Positions 15,948 to 25,077 of a stretch of DNA of 25,111 nt are shown piece after piece (the first letter of the stretch is position 1; the number at the start of each line of letters is the position of its first letter). The position numbers were made by a program, and so were the translations under genes. Below the pieces are notes generated by a model. It worked only from the letters and a program-made list of their open reading frames with translations. It did no database searches and was not told the origin of the DNA. Origin of the DNA: an uncultured Porphyromonas sp. (GTDB taxonomy: Bacteria > Bacteroidota > Bacteroidia > Bacteroidales > Porphyromonadaceae); contig UQBE01000033.1 of the NCBI GenBank assembly GCA_900539155.1, forward strand, positions 1-25,111, written 5' to 3'.

Positions 15948-17978
15948 ATGATCATCATCACTCCGCCCGAACGTAAGTATATCGAAGATGTAGCTGGCGA
16001 TATCTTTGATGTCGTAAGAAGCTGCATCTGTAAGGTACACCTGCGCATGCCGGGAGCCTCTGAGGCTGACTTTAGAAAGGTCTTAGACAATCTAGAGCCC
16101 GCCTATCACCCGTATGTCGTGCTGTGTGATCACTATGCGCTACTGGCGGAGTATGACGTGGCGGGCGTCTACCTACCCTATCGTCGTGTGGCGGAGTGGA
16201 GGAACATACCTCTCGCTCCTCACCAGACGATAGCGGTCGGGGCGCATTCAATTCAAGAGCTGCAGGAGCTGCCCTTCACACCAGACTACGCCTTGCTCAG
16301 CCCGCTCTTTGATAGCATTAGCAAGGAGGGCTATCAGGGCAATCCCGCCTTACTCTCGTGTCGGGAGGAATTGCTCAAGCTCCCTTACCCAGTCTACGCT
16401 CTTGGGGGCATCACTCCCGAAAGTCAAGAGACCGTTGCAAAGGCGGGCTACGCTGGGGTAGCTGTACTGGGCGACATCTGGTCGCAACCGCAGGAGCAAC
16501 GGCAAGAGCGTCTAGATCAGTACCAAACGCCCGCCATCCTAACCGTTGCGGGTCACGACCCCACATCGGGAGCTGGCATCAGCATAGACACCCGCATCGC
16601 AAATAATCTGAGCGTGCAGTGCTACAGCATTATCTCTACGCTCACGGCACAGAGCCTGCACCGCTTCGTCTCCGCTACCGCTACACCGTCCGACCAACTT
16701 CAAGAGTCGCTGACGACGCTTCTCACCGACCACCCTGTCACCGTGGCTAAGCTCGGTATGGTGCAGGACTTACAGCAGGCGGTGCAGATTGTTGCGCAGA
16801 TGAAGGCGCTAGGCGTCAAGCGAATCATTTGGGACCCTATCCTCCAGCCCACAGCCGCCGAGGAGACACAGTCCCGCCTTTGGACAGAGGAGCAGGACCA
16901 GCTCGCTACCCTACTGAATGAAGTGAGCCTCGTCACGCCCAACAAGCCTGAGGCTCAGACACTCTTTGGTACAGACGATTCCGCAGAGCTCCAGCACATC
17001 GCTCAGGAGCACGGCGTGGCTATCCTCCTCAAGGGTGGACACGATACCACTTCGCCACATCTTGTGATCAGCCATCTGATTACCTGTGACGGCATCCACC
17101 CCTACTACACGCATCGCTACGACAAGTCGATCCACGGCACTGGCTGCATGCTCTCCGCAGCAATCGCCAGCTACTGGGCCATGGAGTACAGCCTCGTAAG
17201 CTCTGTGCAGCGGGCTTGCCACTACCTCGCTGCTATCTTTGCGGGGCAACCAAACCGTCCCGGGCGACAGCTACTTTACCCCAAATTTCTTTCAGGAGAT
17301 TGGAAGAAGCAGCATCTGTACTCACACTTTGCCCTGCAATATGTGACCAACGAGTCAGACCCTGACACATTATATAATAAGGTGTCCCAATACCTCGAGG
17401 CGGGCGGACGCTGGGTGCAGCTACGACTCAAAGAGGCGACCACCGAAGAGCGCATCAAGATGGGGATGCGCCTACGCACACTGACCGACCGCTACCATGC
17501 CTGCTTACTCATCGACGACGACATCATCGCCACCATCGCTGTGGACGCTGACGGGGTGCATCTCGGCAAGCAAGACTGCCCTCCGCAAGAGGCACGACGC
17601 ATCCTAGGCGACGACTACATCATCGGCTATACGATCAATAGCCTCGACGACCTACCGCCGGCCTTGGCGGCCGACATTGACTACATCGGCGTGGGCCCCT
17701 ATCGAGACACACAGACCAAAGCGCTACTCGCTCCTATCCTAGGCTTAGAGGGTATCTCGCAGATCGCTCAGCAAGCTCTAGAGACAGATTGCTGCTACAC
17801 CCTTCCTCTGATCGTGGCTATCGGAGGCATACAGCCGGAAGATGCTGAGACGCTCTTAGGCGACGAAAACATTGACGGCATCGCCGTGAGCGGTGCCATC
17901 GAGCATGCCACTGATATGGCCCAAGTCGTATCGCAGTTACGGCATCACAGATCAAGCTTTCCTAAATATATCCTATAG
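15948..17978 (+). CDS. Trifunctional TenI/ThiE-like - ThiD - ThiE fusion
   Basis: 676 residues in three parts. Residues 1 to about 193 are a ThiE/TenI-like barrel (VHLRMPGASE, VLCDHYALLAEYDVAGVYLP, LLSPLFDSISKEGYQG, YALGGITPES). Its loops are degenerate, so thiazole tautomerase or a structural role is more likely than synthase. Residues 194 to about 445 are HMP/HMP-P kinase ThiD (AGHDPTSGAG, VTPNKPEAQTLFG, LLKGGHDT, HGTGCMLSAAIAS with the anion-hole Cys). Residues 457-676 are a full thiamine phosphate synthase ThiE (WVQLRLKEAT, DADGVHLGKQD, IGVGPYRDTQTK, AIGGI, GIAVSGAIE). The chain would phosphorylate the pyrimidine and join it to the thiazole phosphate. ThiE-ThiD fusions are known in several phyla; the extra N-terminal barrel is notable. 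It lies between thiC and thiG in one operon. Confidence 0.93.
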   Translation: MIIITPPERKYIEDVAGDIFDVVRSCICKVHLRMPGASEADFRKVLDNLEPAYHPYVVLCDHYALLAEYDVAGVYLPYRRVAEWRNIPLAPHQTIAVGAHSIQELQELPFTPDYALLSPLFDSISKEGYQGNPALLSCREELLKLPYPVYALGGITPESQETVAKAGYAGVAVLGDIWSQPQEQRQERLDQYQTPAILTVAGHDPTSGAGISIDTRIANNLSVQCYSIISTLTAQSLHRFVSATATPSDQLQESLTTLLTDHPVTVAKLGMVQDLQQAVQIVAQMKALGVKRIIWDPILQPTAAEETQSRLWTEEQDQLATLLNEVSLVTPNKPEAQTLFGTDDSAELQHIAQEHGVAILLKGGHDTTSPHLVISHLITCDGIHPYYTHRYDKSIHGTGCMLSAAIASYWAMEYSLVSSVQRACHYLAAIFAGQPNRPGRQLLYPKFLSGDWKKQHLYSHFALQYVTNESDPDTLYNKVSQYLEAGGRWVQLRLKEATTEERIKMGMRLRTLTDRYHACLLIDDDIIATIAVDADGVHLGKQDCPPQEARRILGDDYIIGYTINSLDDLPPALAADIDYIGVGPYRDTQTKALLAPILGLEGISQIAQQALETDCCYTLPLIVAIGGIQPEDAETLLGDENIDGIAVSGAIEHATDMAQVVSQLRHHRSSFPKYIL

Positions 17979-18003
17979 ACATACATTCTAATTTACTATA
18001 CAC

Positions 18004-18786
18004 ATGCAGACTAAGTCATTGAAAATCGGAGATCACGACTTTACCTCGCGCCTCTTCATCGGAACTGGCAAATTTGCCAACAATCAACTTATGTCAGACG
18101 CGCTAGACGCCTCTGGCAGCGAGCTTATCACCGTCGCGCTTCGCCGAGTAGAGACCTCTGCAGGCCTCCACGATACACTCATTGAGAGCATCACACGCCC
18201 CAATGTCATCATCCTACCCAACACCTCTGGCGCACGTACTGCCGACGAGGCGGTCTACGCAGCACAGCTAGCCCGTGAGGCACTACAGACCAACTGGATC
18301 AAACTAGAGGTACACCCTGATCCCAAGTACCTTCTCCCCGACGCTATGGAGACGCTCCGCGCCACCGAGCAGCTCGTCAAGGAGGGCTTCATCGTCATGC
18401 CATACATACAGGCAGATCCTGTACTCTGTAAGCGACTCGAGGAGGTAGGTGCGCCTTGCGTCATGCCCCTCGGTGCTCCGATCGGTAGCAATATGGGACT
18501 CACCACGCGAGATATGCTACGTATCATAATAGCTGAGAGCACCGTCCCCGTAGTTGTAGACGCCGGCATCGGTCGCCCCTCACACGCTGCCGAGGCTATG
18601 GAGCTAGGTGCCGATGCAGTACTCGTTAATACTGCTATCTCCACCGCTGCCGACCCAGTAGCTATGGCCATCGCCTTTAGAAAAGCTGTCGAAGCTGGTC
18701 GCTCAGCTTACGAGATGGGACTGCACCAGCCCGCCACCGATATGACCGCCACCGCCACTTCACCACTCCAAGGATTCTTTGACTAA
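18004..18786 (+). CDS. thiG: Thiazole synthase ThiG
   Basis: 260 residues, a TIM barrel of standard size. The start SLKIGDHDFTSRLFIGTGKF is typical. Lys100 in NWIKLEVHPDP is the expected Schiff-base lysine for deoxyxylulose phosphate. Further signatures are CVMPLGAPIGSNMG, PVVVDAGIGRPSHAAEAMELG and ADAVLVNTAIS. It condenses deoxyxylulose phosphate, dehydroglycine (from ThiH) and ThiS thiocarboxylate to the thiazole. Its stop overlaps the thiH start by one base. Confidence 0.98.
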   Translation: MQTKSLKIGDHDFTSRLFIGTGKFANNQLMSDALDASGSELITVALRRVETSAGLHDTLIESITRPNVIILPNTSGARTADEAVYAAQLAREALQTNWIKLEVHPDPKYLLPDAMETLRATEQLVKEGFIVMPYIQADPVLCKRLEEVGAPCVMPLGAPIGSNMGLTTRDMLRIIIAESTVPVVVDAGIGRPSHAAEAMELGADAVLVNTAISTAADPVAMAIAFRKAVEAGRSAYEMGLHQPATDMTATATSPLQGFFD

Positions 18787-19892
18787 TGACATTCTACGAT
18801 TATAAGCAGCAGTACAATTGGGAGCAGGAGTGTGCTGAGTTTGACACCTTTACTGCTCAAGATGTAGAGCACGCCATCGCCACAGCTACGCCTACGCTAC
18901 GCGACTTCAAGGCACTCATCTCCCCCGCAGGAGATGCTTACCTAGACGCTATGGCGACCAAAGCGCAGCAACTCAGCATCGAGCGTTTTGGCAAGACCAT
19001 ACGCATGTATGAGCCTCTCTACCTCTCTAACTATTGCCACAACCACTGCGTCTACTGTGGGTTCAATCAGGAGAACGACATCGTCCGCAAGGTACTCACT
19101 ATGGAGGAAGTACAGGCTGAGGCTAAAGCTATCGCCGACATGGGCTTCACCCATATCCTTCTCGTGGCTGGCGAGTCTCCAAAGCATGCAGGCGTCGAAT
19201 ACTACCGTCAGGTCATCGAGCTCATACGCCCTATGTTTGCGCAAATATCTATCGAGGTACAGCCTATGTCCGTCGAGGATTACAAAGTTCTCGTCGAGGC
19301 GGGCGCACACTACGTCTGCGTCTATCAGGAGACCTACAACGAGGAGAGCTATCCACGCTTTCACCCCAAAGGACTCAAGGCCAACTACCGCTTCCGCCTA
19401 GAGACGCCCGACAGAGCTGCCGAGGCTGGCTTTCGCAAGGTCGGTATCGGCGCCCTCCTAGGACTAGACAACTGGCGCACGGATGCTTTCTTTACCGCGC
19501 TACACCTAGACTATCTAGAGAGCCACCACTGGCAGACCAAGTACTCTATCTCGCTGCCCCGTCTGCGTCCGCACGTAGGCTCCTATATGCCCGCAGACCC
19601 GATCAACGACCGTCAGATGGTACAGCTCATCTGCGCTTACCGCATCTTCGACCCCGAGGTTGAGATCTCCCTATCCACTCGCGAGAGCAGTGCCTTCAGA
19701 GATATGGCGGTACGCATCGGCGCCAACTCTATGAGTGCCGGCAGTAGCACGCAGCCCGGCGGTTATGTCAATCCCAATCCTGAGCTAGAGCAATTCTCTA
19801 TCAACGACTCACGCTCTCCCGAAGAGATGATCGCTGCTATCAAAGCTCAGGGATACGAAGTCATCTGGAAAGACTGGGACCAGTGGATGTAA
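18786..19892 (+). CDS. thiH: 2-iminoacetate synthase ThiH (radical SAM tyrosine lyase)
   Basis: 368 residues. The radical SAM motif CHNHCVYC supplies Cys84, Cys88 and Cys91. Other signatures are YEPLYLSNYCHN before it, SIEVQPMSVEDY, YQETYNEESYPRFHPKG and LSTRESSAFRDM near the end. It cleaves tyrosine to dehydroglycine and p-cresol under anaerobic conditions. Choice of ThiH over the oxygen-using ThiO fits an anaerobe. It begins on the last base of the thiG stop codon and ends at the thiF start, so translation is probably coupled. Confidence 0.97.
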   Translation: MTFYDYKQQYNWEQECAEFDTFTAQDVEHAIATATPTLRDFKALISPAGDAYLDAMATKAQQLSIERFGKTIRMYEPLYLSNYCHNHCVYCGFNQENDIVRKVLTMEEVQAEAKAIADMGFTHILLVAGESPKHAGVEYYRQVIELIRPMFAQISIEVQPMSVEDYKVLVEAGAHYVCVYQETYNEESYPRFHPKGLKANYRFRLETPDRAAEAGFRKVGIGALLGLDNWRTDAFFTALHLDYLESHHWQTKYSISLPRLRPHVGSYMPADPINDRQMVQLICAYRIFDPEVEISLSTRESSAFRDMAVRIGANSMSAGSSTQPGGYVNPNPELEQFSINDSRSPEEMIAAIKAQGYEVIWKDWDQWM

Positions 19893-19897
19893 CCCGC

Positions 19898-20617
19898 ATG
19901 CCCCAAAACGACACGGGCATCGCTGACAGCGCACGATACGCGCGTCAGCTACAGCTCCCCGAGATAGGCCCCGAGGGTCAGCGACTACTCGCTCAGACGA
20001 GCGTGGCAGTCGTTGGCGCTGGGGGCTTGGGAGCTCCTGTACTCTACTACCTCACGGCAGCAGGCATCGGGCGCATCGCCATCATAGACTGCGATGTCAT
20101 CTCCCCCTCCAACCTCCAGCGTCAGATCCTCTACTGTGAGACCGACCTTGCACGCCCCAAAGCTATCCAGGCGCAAAAGCGTCTCACCGCACTCAACAGT
20201 ACCCTTCAGATCGAAGCTATCACCGAGCGGCTTAATGAGACCAATGTGGCGACCCTACTAGCCGACTACCAGATCATCGTTGACGCTACGGACAACTATC
20301 CTACACGCTATCTCCTAGACGACTACACCCGCAGCACCGCCAAGCCGCTTGTGCATGGTGCCATCGAGGGGTGGAGGGGACAGTGCACCATCTTTGCGTC
20401 CTCTAGTAGTCTGCGCTACCGAGACTTGTACAGCGAGCCGCACAGCGCCGAGGAGACCATACCGCCCGGCGTCATCGGTGCCACCGCTGGCGTCATCGGC
20501 AGCATCCAAGCGAGTCAAACGCTTCAGCTAGCCTTAGGGCAGACACCCTCTCTCCTCGGCAAGCTCCTCACCATCGACCTCTGGCACGGCTCGTGGCACA
20601 CCTTCGACCTCGCCTGA
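19898..20617 (+). CDS. thiF: ThiS adenylyltransferase ThiF (HesA/MoeB/ThiF family)
   Basis: 239 residues from the ATG at 19898, 5 bp after the thiH stop; a GTG at 19883 is a possible earlier start overlapping thiH. The nucleotide-binding motif GAGGLGAPVLYYLTAAGIG, DCDVISPSNLQRQILY, and the VDATDNYPTRYLLDDY region are intact. The C-terminal half keeps GVIGATAGVIGSIQASQ. It should adenylate the ThiS C terminus. The zinc-binding CxxC pairs of E. coli ThiF/MoeB are absent: the first site reads YRDLYS and no second pair exists. Last gene of the operon, followed by a terminator. Confidence 0.92.
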   Translation: MPQNDTGIADSARYARQLQLPEIGPEGQRLLAQTSVAVVGAGGLGAPVLYYLTAAGIGRIAIIDCDVISPSNLQRQILYCETDLARPKAIQAQKRLTALNSTLQIEAITERLNETNVATLLADYQIIVDATDNYPTRYLLDDYTRSTAKPLVHGAIEGWRGQCTIFASSSSLRYRDLYSEPHSAEETIPPGVIGATAGVIGSIQASQTLQLALGQTPSLLGKLLTIDLWHGSWHTFDLA

Positions 20618-20655
20618 TACGGTTCAAGCACCGATTCAGCAAAAGAGACACAACC

Positions 20656-20694
20656 AAGAGACTGTCACCCCCTCGGTGGCAGTCTCTTCTTTTG
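20656..20694 (+). terminator. Rho-independent terminator of the thiamine operon
   Basis: AAGAGACTGTCACC (20656-20669) pairs with GGTGGCAGTCTCTT (20675-20688) over 14 bp with one wobble and a 5-base loop, followed by CTTTTG. The outer stem again contains the GAGACTG sequence seen in the dispersed element. Confidence 0.8.
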
Positions 20695-20792
20695 CGTAGC
20701 GCAACAGTCACCTGCCCATTGCGCTCGAAGCGTCAACTTTGTTCACTCCTTCGCAAAAGTCAAATCGAGACTGTTGCAAGGGGAGCAGAGTG

Positions 20793-20840
20793 AAAAAGCA
20801 GGAGGCTCAACCGCTTCATCTCAGCGATTGAGCCTCCTCC
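20793..20840 (-). terminator. Rho-independent terminator of the sppA-lpxK-thiL operon
   Basis: Read on the minus strand, GGAGGAGGCTCAA pairs with TTGAGCCTCCTGC over at least 11 bp and is followed by TTTTTC. It lies about 115 bp beyond the thiL stop. The rest of the 338-bp convergent gap holds the thiF terminator, a GAGACTGTTGC copy at 20768-20778 and a diverged copy of the 56-bp repeat at 20852. Confidence 0.8.
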
Positions 20841-20851
20841 GTATTGACCTT

Positions 20852-20874
20852 TCAAACTTCTACTGGAAAGCAAT
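20852..20874 (+). repeat. Diverged partial copy of the 56-bp repeat
   Basis: TTCTACTGGAAAGCAAT at 20858-20874 matches TTTTACTGGACAGCAAT of the repeats at 9593 and 13581 in 15 of 17 bases, preceded by a similar TCAAA. Its presence in a third intergenic gap suggests a dispersed family. Confidence 0.45.
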
Positions 20875-20955
20875 CATTCTTCCTCTCCTGTCAGGACTTG
20901 ACAGTCTTGACCTTTATGCTTAAGATTTGTCGTGAAGAGATGGAGTGAGCTCGCT

Positions 20956-21990
20956 CTAGCTGAAGGCATTCCACCCCTGTGCCTTGAGCTCATGCTCGGC
21001 ACGATCAGTCGAAATCCAGCGACATCCCTCGGATGCCTCCGTGGCATGCCCTATGACTGAAACTCCCTCGATGGCGGATACTTGTCCGACCTGTGCCAGT
21101 GGCACGGTGAAGAGTAACTCGTAGTCCTCCCCTCCGTTGAACGCTGCCGTGATGGGCGACATACTCATCTCTTCACAGAGTGCCAGCGTCTCACGATCTA
21201 GCGGCAGTCTATCCTCATAGACTCGGACACCGACCTGCGACCGCTCGGCTATGTGCAGCAACTCAGAGCTAAGCCCATCACTGATATCAATCATTGCCGT
21301 GGGGGTGATCGACTGCTCTGCGAGCTTGTCGCGTAGCCAGCGCTGTGCTGATGGCATGAGCTGACGCTCGATGAGGTATTCGTACCCCTCGAAGTGTGGC
21401 TCAAACTCCTCTGTCGGAGCGCTCAGGAAGGTGCGATGCTCACGCTCCAATAGCTGGAAGCCCATATAGGCTGCACCTAGATTGCCAGTCACACAGATGA
21501 GATCGTTGGGCTGAGCTCCGGAGCGCAGGACAGCCTCGCCCTTAGGGATGGAGCCTAGGCATGTGATGCTGATGGCGAGTCCATTTTGCGATGCGCAGGT
21601 ATCTCCACCGACGAGGTCGACCTGGTAGTGCTGACACGCCAGTTCGATACCTTTATAAAGCTCTTCGAGCATCTCAGTCGTGTACTTTGCTGAGACACCT
21701 AGTGAGACTGTTATCTGACGAGGTATGCCATTCATGGCGCAGATGTCGGAGACGTTGACCACAACAGCCTTGTAACCTAAATGCTTGAGTGGCATATAAG
21801 TCATATCAAAGTGCACCCCCTCGAGGAGCATATCTGTAGTGACCAGTAGCTCTTCATCGGGCTGCATCTGTAAGATGGCAGCGTCGTCACCTACAGCCAT
21901 GCGAACACGGTCGGGCGATGTGATGGCAAACTGCTCAGTGAGCTTTCGGATTAGTCCAAACTCTCCTAAGTCAGAGATTTGTGTATTCAT
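20956..21990 (-). CDS. thiL: Thiamine-monophosphate kinase ThiL
   Basis: 344 residues from the ATG at 21990 (MNTQISDLGEFGLI), 4 bp after the lpxK stop. A longer frame to 22038 would overlap lpxK and is rejected because family members begin at LGEFGLI. Motifs are VGDDAAIL (from Val33), TTDMLLEGVHFD, VSDICAMNG, GGDTCAS, ISDGLSSEL and FNGGEDYELLFTV. It phosphorylates thiamine monophosphate to the diphosphate, the cofactor and riboswitch ligand. It is placed convergent to the thi operon, under a different promoter and without its own riboswitch. Confidence 0.96.
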   Translation of the reverse strand: MNTQISDLGEFGLIRKLTEQFAITSPDRVRMAVGDDAAILQMQPDEELLVTTDMLLEGVHFDMTYMPLKHLGYKAVVVNVSDICAMNGIPRQITVSLGVSAKYTTEMLEELYKGIELACQHYQVDLVGGDTCASQNGLAISITCLGSIPKGEAVLRSGAQPNDLICVTGNLGAAYMGFQLLEREHRTFLSAPTEEFEPHFEGYEYLIERQLMPSAQRWLRDKLAEQSITPTAMIDISDGLSSELLHIAERSQVGVRVYEDRLPLDRETLALCEEMSMSPITAAFNGGEDYELLFTVPLAQVGQVSAIEGVSVIGHATEASEGCRWISTDRAEHELKAQGWNAFS

Positions 21991-21994
21991 AAGA

Positions 21995-23128
21995 TTATTG
22001 CTTATCCTCGTCGCCCTCTTGCTCTTCTTGCTGAGCATGCGTGCGTGTAAACTGAGCGATATGGTCTAAAATGAGCTTACGCATACGCTCCTCGCCATGA
22101 GACTTGAAGCGTACCTGTATAGGCAAGCGAAGGAAGCGTTGGCGTAGCTCTGCACTCATATAGTTCTCCAGCTCGAAAATCTTGACAGCATCTTTGTCAG
22201 TACAGAGGAAGACGACCTCCACGCCACGCACCATATAGTCTGATAGGATGTTTTCCCAGGTGGTCACATTGCGCCTTGAGTAGTGGTGATGATCGGCGTA
22301 GGGCAGGGTAACCACACGTGAGAAGCCCCGCTCAACGTAAGCGAAGAACTCCTCCGGATGAGAGATGCCTGATATGGCGACGATGACCGAGTTAGTATCA
22401 ATCTTAGTAGGCTCGGCTTCTTGCTGGAAGATCGGCACGGGGTCTTCATACTTGACCTCGCTGAAGAGTAGTGTCTGATGCGGATAGAGATCTAGCCGTC
22501 GCTCCGTAAAGGTGCAGTCTATCGGCTTGAGCAGGGGTGGACACTTGGTCACGACCACGACATCGGCACGATAACGGGCGCGGGCGGGTTCACGCAGATA
22601 GCCTGCCGGAAGGAGAGCATCCTCAGTCATCAACCTATTGTAGCTAGACAAGAGTATAGAGAATGATGGCTGTACTGAGCGATGCTGGAAGCCGTCGTCC
22701 ATAAGAATTACATCTGGACGCTGAGAGTAGGGCTGGTTGACGAGGTAATTGATCGCACGCACCCTATTACCGTCCACGACGATCTGTATTTTATCTCCAA
22801 ACTTACGCAGGAGCTGAGCTGGCTCATCGCCTATGCGACTGGCACTATCGCCCAGCTCAGCCACCTTGAGCCCAAAAGACTTACGTCTATATCCACGCGA
22901 GACGATGGCCACACGCAGATCCCCTGCGAGCATCCGTACGAGATGCTCTATCATAGGTGTCTTGCCCGTACCTCCTACGGCGAGATTGCCGACGCAGATG
23001 ATGGGAATGGGGAATGTATGGCTCTTCAGACGCCCCATATTGTAGAGGCTATTGCGTAGCGACACGCCCGCTCCGTAAATACCTGAAAGCGGTAATAGCC
23101 ATCTATTAATCTTGGGTGTCTGGTCCAT
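21995..23128 (-). CDS. lpxK: Tetraacyldisaccharide 4'-kinase LpxK
   Basis: 377 residues, slightly longer than the E. coli enzyme (about 330). A hydrophobic amphipathic N terminus (WLLPLSGIYGAG) fits membrane association. The P-loop is VGGTGKTP (51-58), followed by VAIVSRGYRRKS and the LMDDGFQHRSV motif (143-153). It phosphorylates the lipid A disaccharide at the 4' position at the inner membrane face, confirming a Gram-negative envelope. The C-terminal tail QQEEQEGDEDKQ is strongly acidic and looks like a species-specific extension. It sits 51 bp after sppA and 4 bp before thiL. Confidence 0.95.
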   Translation of the reverse strand: MDQTPKINRWLLPLSGIYGAGVSLRNSLYNMGRLKSHTFPIPIICVGNLAVGGTGKTPMIEHLVRMLAGDLRVAIVSRGYRRKSFGLKVAELGDSASRIGDEPAQLLRKFGDKIQIVVDGNRVRAINYLVNQPYSQRPDVILMDDGFQHRSVQPSFSILLSSYNRLMTEDALLPAGYLREPARARYRADVVVVTKCPPLLKPIDCTFTERRLDLYPHQTLLFSEVKYEDPVPIFQQEAEPTKIDTNSVIVAISGISHPEEFFAYVERGFSRVVTLPYADHHHYSRRNVTTWENILSDYMVRGVEVVFLCTDKDAVKIFELENYMSAELRQRFLRLPIQVRFKSHGEERMRKLILDHIAQFTRTHAQQEEQEGDEDKQ

Positions 23129-23179
23129 AATACTGAGGGCGGATAGTTAATCTTGCTACGCCATACTAAAGGGGTGCAC

Positions 23180-24964
23180 TTAGATATCTACTACTAGTGG
23201 CAGACGAGCCTGAAGTCCTGACATAGCACGTAGCTCGCGCAGCTGGTCAATGTAGCGAATCTCTTCATCGGTAAACCATGAGGTCATCAGCTTCATACGT
23301 ACAGCTTGCGTTGATGTGTTGAAGAGTTCTTGCAGTACATTGACCTCACGTCTCGCATAAGTCACACGGTAAGTGTCATACCCAGCCTGCGATGCTGCAT
23401 AAGCGACGGCATCTTGTAGTCCTCCGAGCTCATCGACGAGACCTAGTTCCAAAGCCTGAGCTCCAGTCCAGACGCGTCCCTGAGCAATAGAGTCTACTTG
23501 ATTTCTTGTCATGCCACGCCCCTCGGAGACACGCTTGAGAAAGAGTTCGTAGCCACGATTGACATACTGCTGGAAGAGCGCACGCTCCTCCTCTGTCCAT
23601 GGACGATCCAGAGCTCCTAGGTCCGCATGTCGAGCTGTCTTAACCACGTCTTGATGCACGCCCACCTTGTTAGCGAGCTTTGTCGCATTAGGCACAACAC
23701 CAAAGATACCTATCGACCCCGTGATGGTCGATGGCTCAGCAAAGATGTAGCTAGCACCCGAAGACATATAGTAACCACCCGAAGCGGCGTAGTCGCCCAT
23801 TGAGATGACGACAGGTTTGTTCTCGCTAGCCTTATGGACTGCGTACCAGAGCTGCTCGGAGATGTAGCTACTACCACCAGGCGAATTGACACGTACCACA
23901 AGAGCATCGTAGTCGTCATCTTCGCCCATCTCGAGGATGCGGTCAGCAAGTTGGTCGGATACCACTTTCTTGGTGTTAAAGGGAGAGTCTGCGACCTCGA
24001 CATTGATCTCACCTTCGGCAAAGAGTACCCCCACATTGGCTCCTGCTCCACGAGACTTGCTACGAGTCTCATAGACATCACGCAGTGAGACGAAGTATAA
24101 ATCATCAGGCTCATCTACATCCACGAGCGAGCAGAGCTGCTCCAGAGCTTGATCCTGATAGAGAGCACCGTCGATGAGTCCGCTAGCTAAATAAGCGTCG
24201 GTCGGCTGAACCGACTGCATACTATCGGCTAGAGCCTGCAAGCGTACACTGTCTAAGCTACGGCTAGCACCCACTTCGCCTAGGATGCGCCCCCAGATAT
24301 CGCCAAGGTAAGAAGTAATCTGAGCACGGTTAGCATCGCTCATTCCATTGAGCATGTAGGGCTCTACGGCACTCTTGAAGGTTCCCACCTTAAAGACCAT
24401 CATCTCCACTCCGATTTTGTCCAGCAAGTCCTTGAAGAAGACAGCTCCGCCGGCTAACCCGTCGAAAGCAATAGATCCCTCCTTATTGACATAGAGCTGG
24501 TCGGCAACAGAGGCGAGGTAGTACCCCTTGAGCGAGTAGAAGTCTGAGTATGATACGATGAACTTGCCCGTCTCTTTGAACTCTTCTAGAGCACCTCTGA
24601 GCGCCTCAGCCGAAGCATAGCCACAGCCTGGGTCCATCATGTTGAGATAGATACCCTTGATACGGTCATCATTCTTAGCCTCGTCGATAGCCTCGAGGAC
24701 ATACGAGAGAGGCAGGTCGATACTCCCGTCACTATTGTCCAAGCCCAGCTCGGCCCAAGGGTTTGAGACATAGGTGTCGGACACATGTGCCAGCTCAATC
24801 TTTAGGATACTCCCCTCCTTGACTGGCTTGACATTGGTCGAGGGAGCGACACTCAGTGTGGCGATAAGGGCAATCATCACTATGACAGCCAAAGCGGCAA
24901 AGATCACACTACTCACCACAATTGCCAGCAGTGTCGCAAAGAAAGTCTTCCAGAATGAATTCAT
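23180..24964 (-). CDS. sppA: Signal peptide peptidase SppA, 67-kDa type
   Basis: 594 residues from the ATG at 24964. A longer frame to a GTG at 25009 runs into the promoter box and is rejected. Residues about 8-37 form an N-terminal membrane anchor. The protein has two tandem S49 domains. The N-terminal one holds the general-base Lys197 in VGTFKSAVEPYML. The C-terminal one holds the nucleophile Ser395 in GDYAASGGYYMSSGA. Also conserved are VRVNSPGGSS and TGSIGIFG. It degrades cleaved signal peptides in the membrane from the periplasmic side. First gene of an operon with lpxK and thiL. Confidence 0.96.
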   Translation of the reverse strand: MNSFWKTFFATLLAIVVSSVIFAALAVIVMIALIATLSVAPSTNVKPVKEGSILKIELAHVSDTYVSNPWAELGLDNSDGSIDLPLSYVLEAIDEAKNDDRIKGIYLNMMDPGCGYASAEALRGALEEFKETGKFIVSYSDFYSLKGYYLASVADQLYVNKEGSIAFDGLAGGAVFFKDLLDKIGVEMMVFKVGTFKSAVEPYMLNGMSDANRAQITSYLGDIWGRILGEVGASRSLDSVRLQALADSMQSVQPTDAYLASGLIDGALYQDQALEQLCSLVDVDEPDDLYFVSLRDVYETRSKSRGAGANVGVLFAEGEINVEVADSPFNTKKVVSDQLADRILEMGEDDDYDALVVRVNSPGGSSYISEQLWYAVHKASENKPVVISMGDYAASGGYYMSSGASYIFAEPSTITGSIGIFGVVPNATKLANKVGVHQDVVKTARHADLGALDRPWTEEERALFQQYVNRGYELFLKRVSEGRGMTRNQVDSIAQGRVWTGAQALELGLVDELGGLQDAVAYAASQAGYDTYRVTYARREVNVLQELFNTSTQAVRMKLMTSWFTDEEIRYIDQLRELRAMSGLQARLPLVVDI

Positions 24965-25008
24965 AGGATATCTGTAATATAATCGTCTATTCGCAAGCGT
25001 TAGCACCA

Positions 25009-25016
25009 CAAAGGTA
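25009..25016 (-). promoter_or_regulatory. Bacteroidota -7 promoter box for the sppA-lpxK-thiL operon
   Basis: On the minus strand this reads TACCTTTG, identical to the boxes before the acetyltransferase and the thi riboswitch. It lies 44 bp upstream of the sppA ATG. A -33 TTG at the expected distance is not clear. Confidence 0.55.
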
Positions 25017-25077
25017 ACAAATAGATATCGAATAAGCTACATCTATCTGCTCCTACCCAGGGCTGACGCATTATAAT

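Noticed and set aside
20593..20793. 66-codon ORF after thiF
   Set aside because: It crosses the thiF terminator hairpin and has no recognisable sequence.
21991..22038. N-terminal extension of ThiL
   Set aside because: It would overlap the end of lpxK. The family N terminus LGEFGLI follows the ATG at 21990 directly.
24965..25009. N-terminal extension of SppA from a GTG at 25009
   Set aside because: The extension would begin inside the TACCTTTG promoter box and adds charged residues before the natural membrane anchor.
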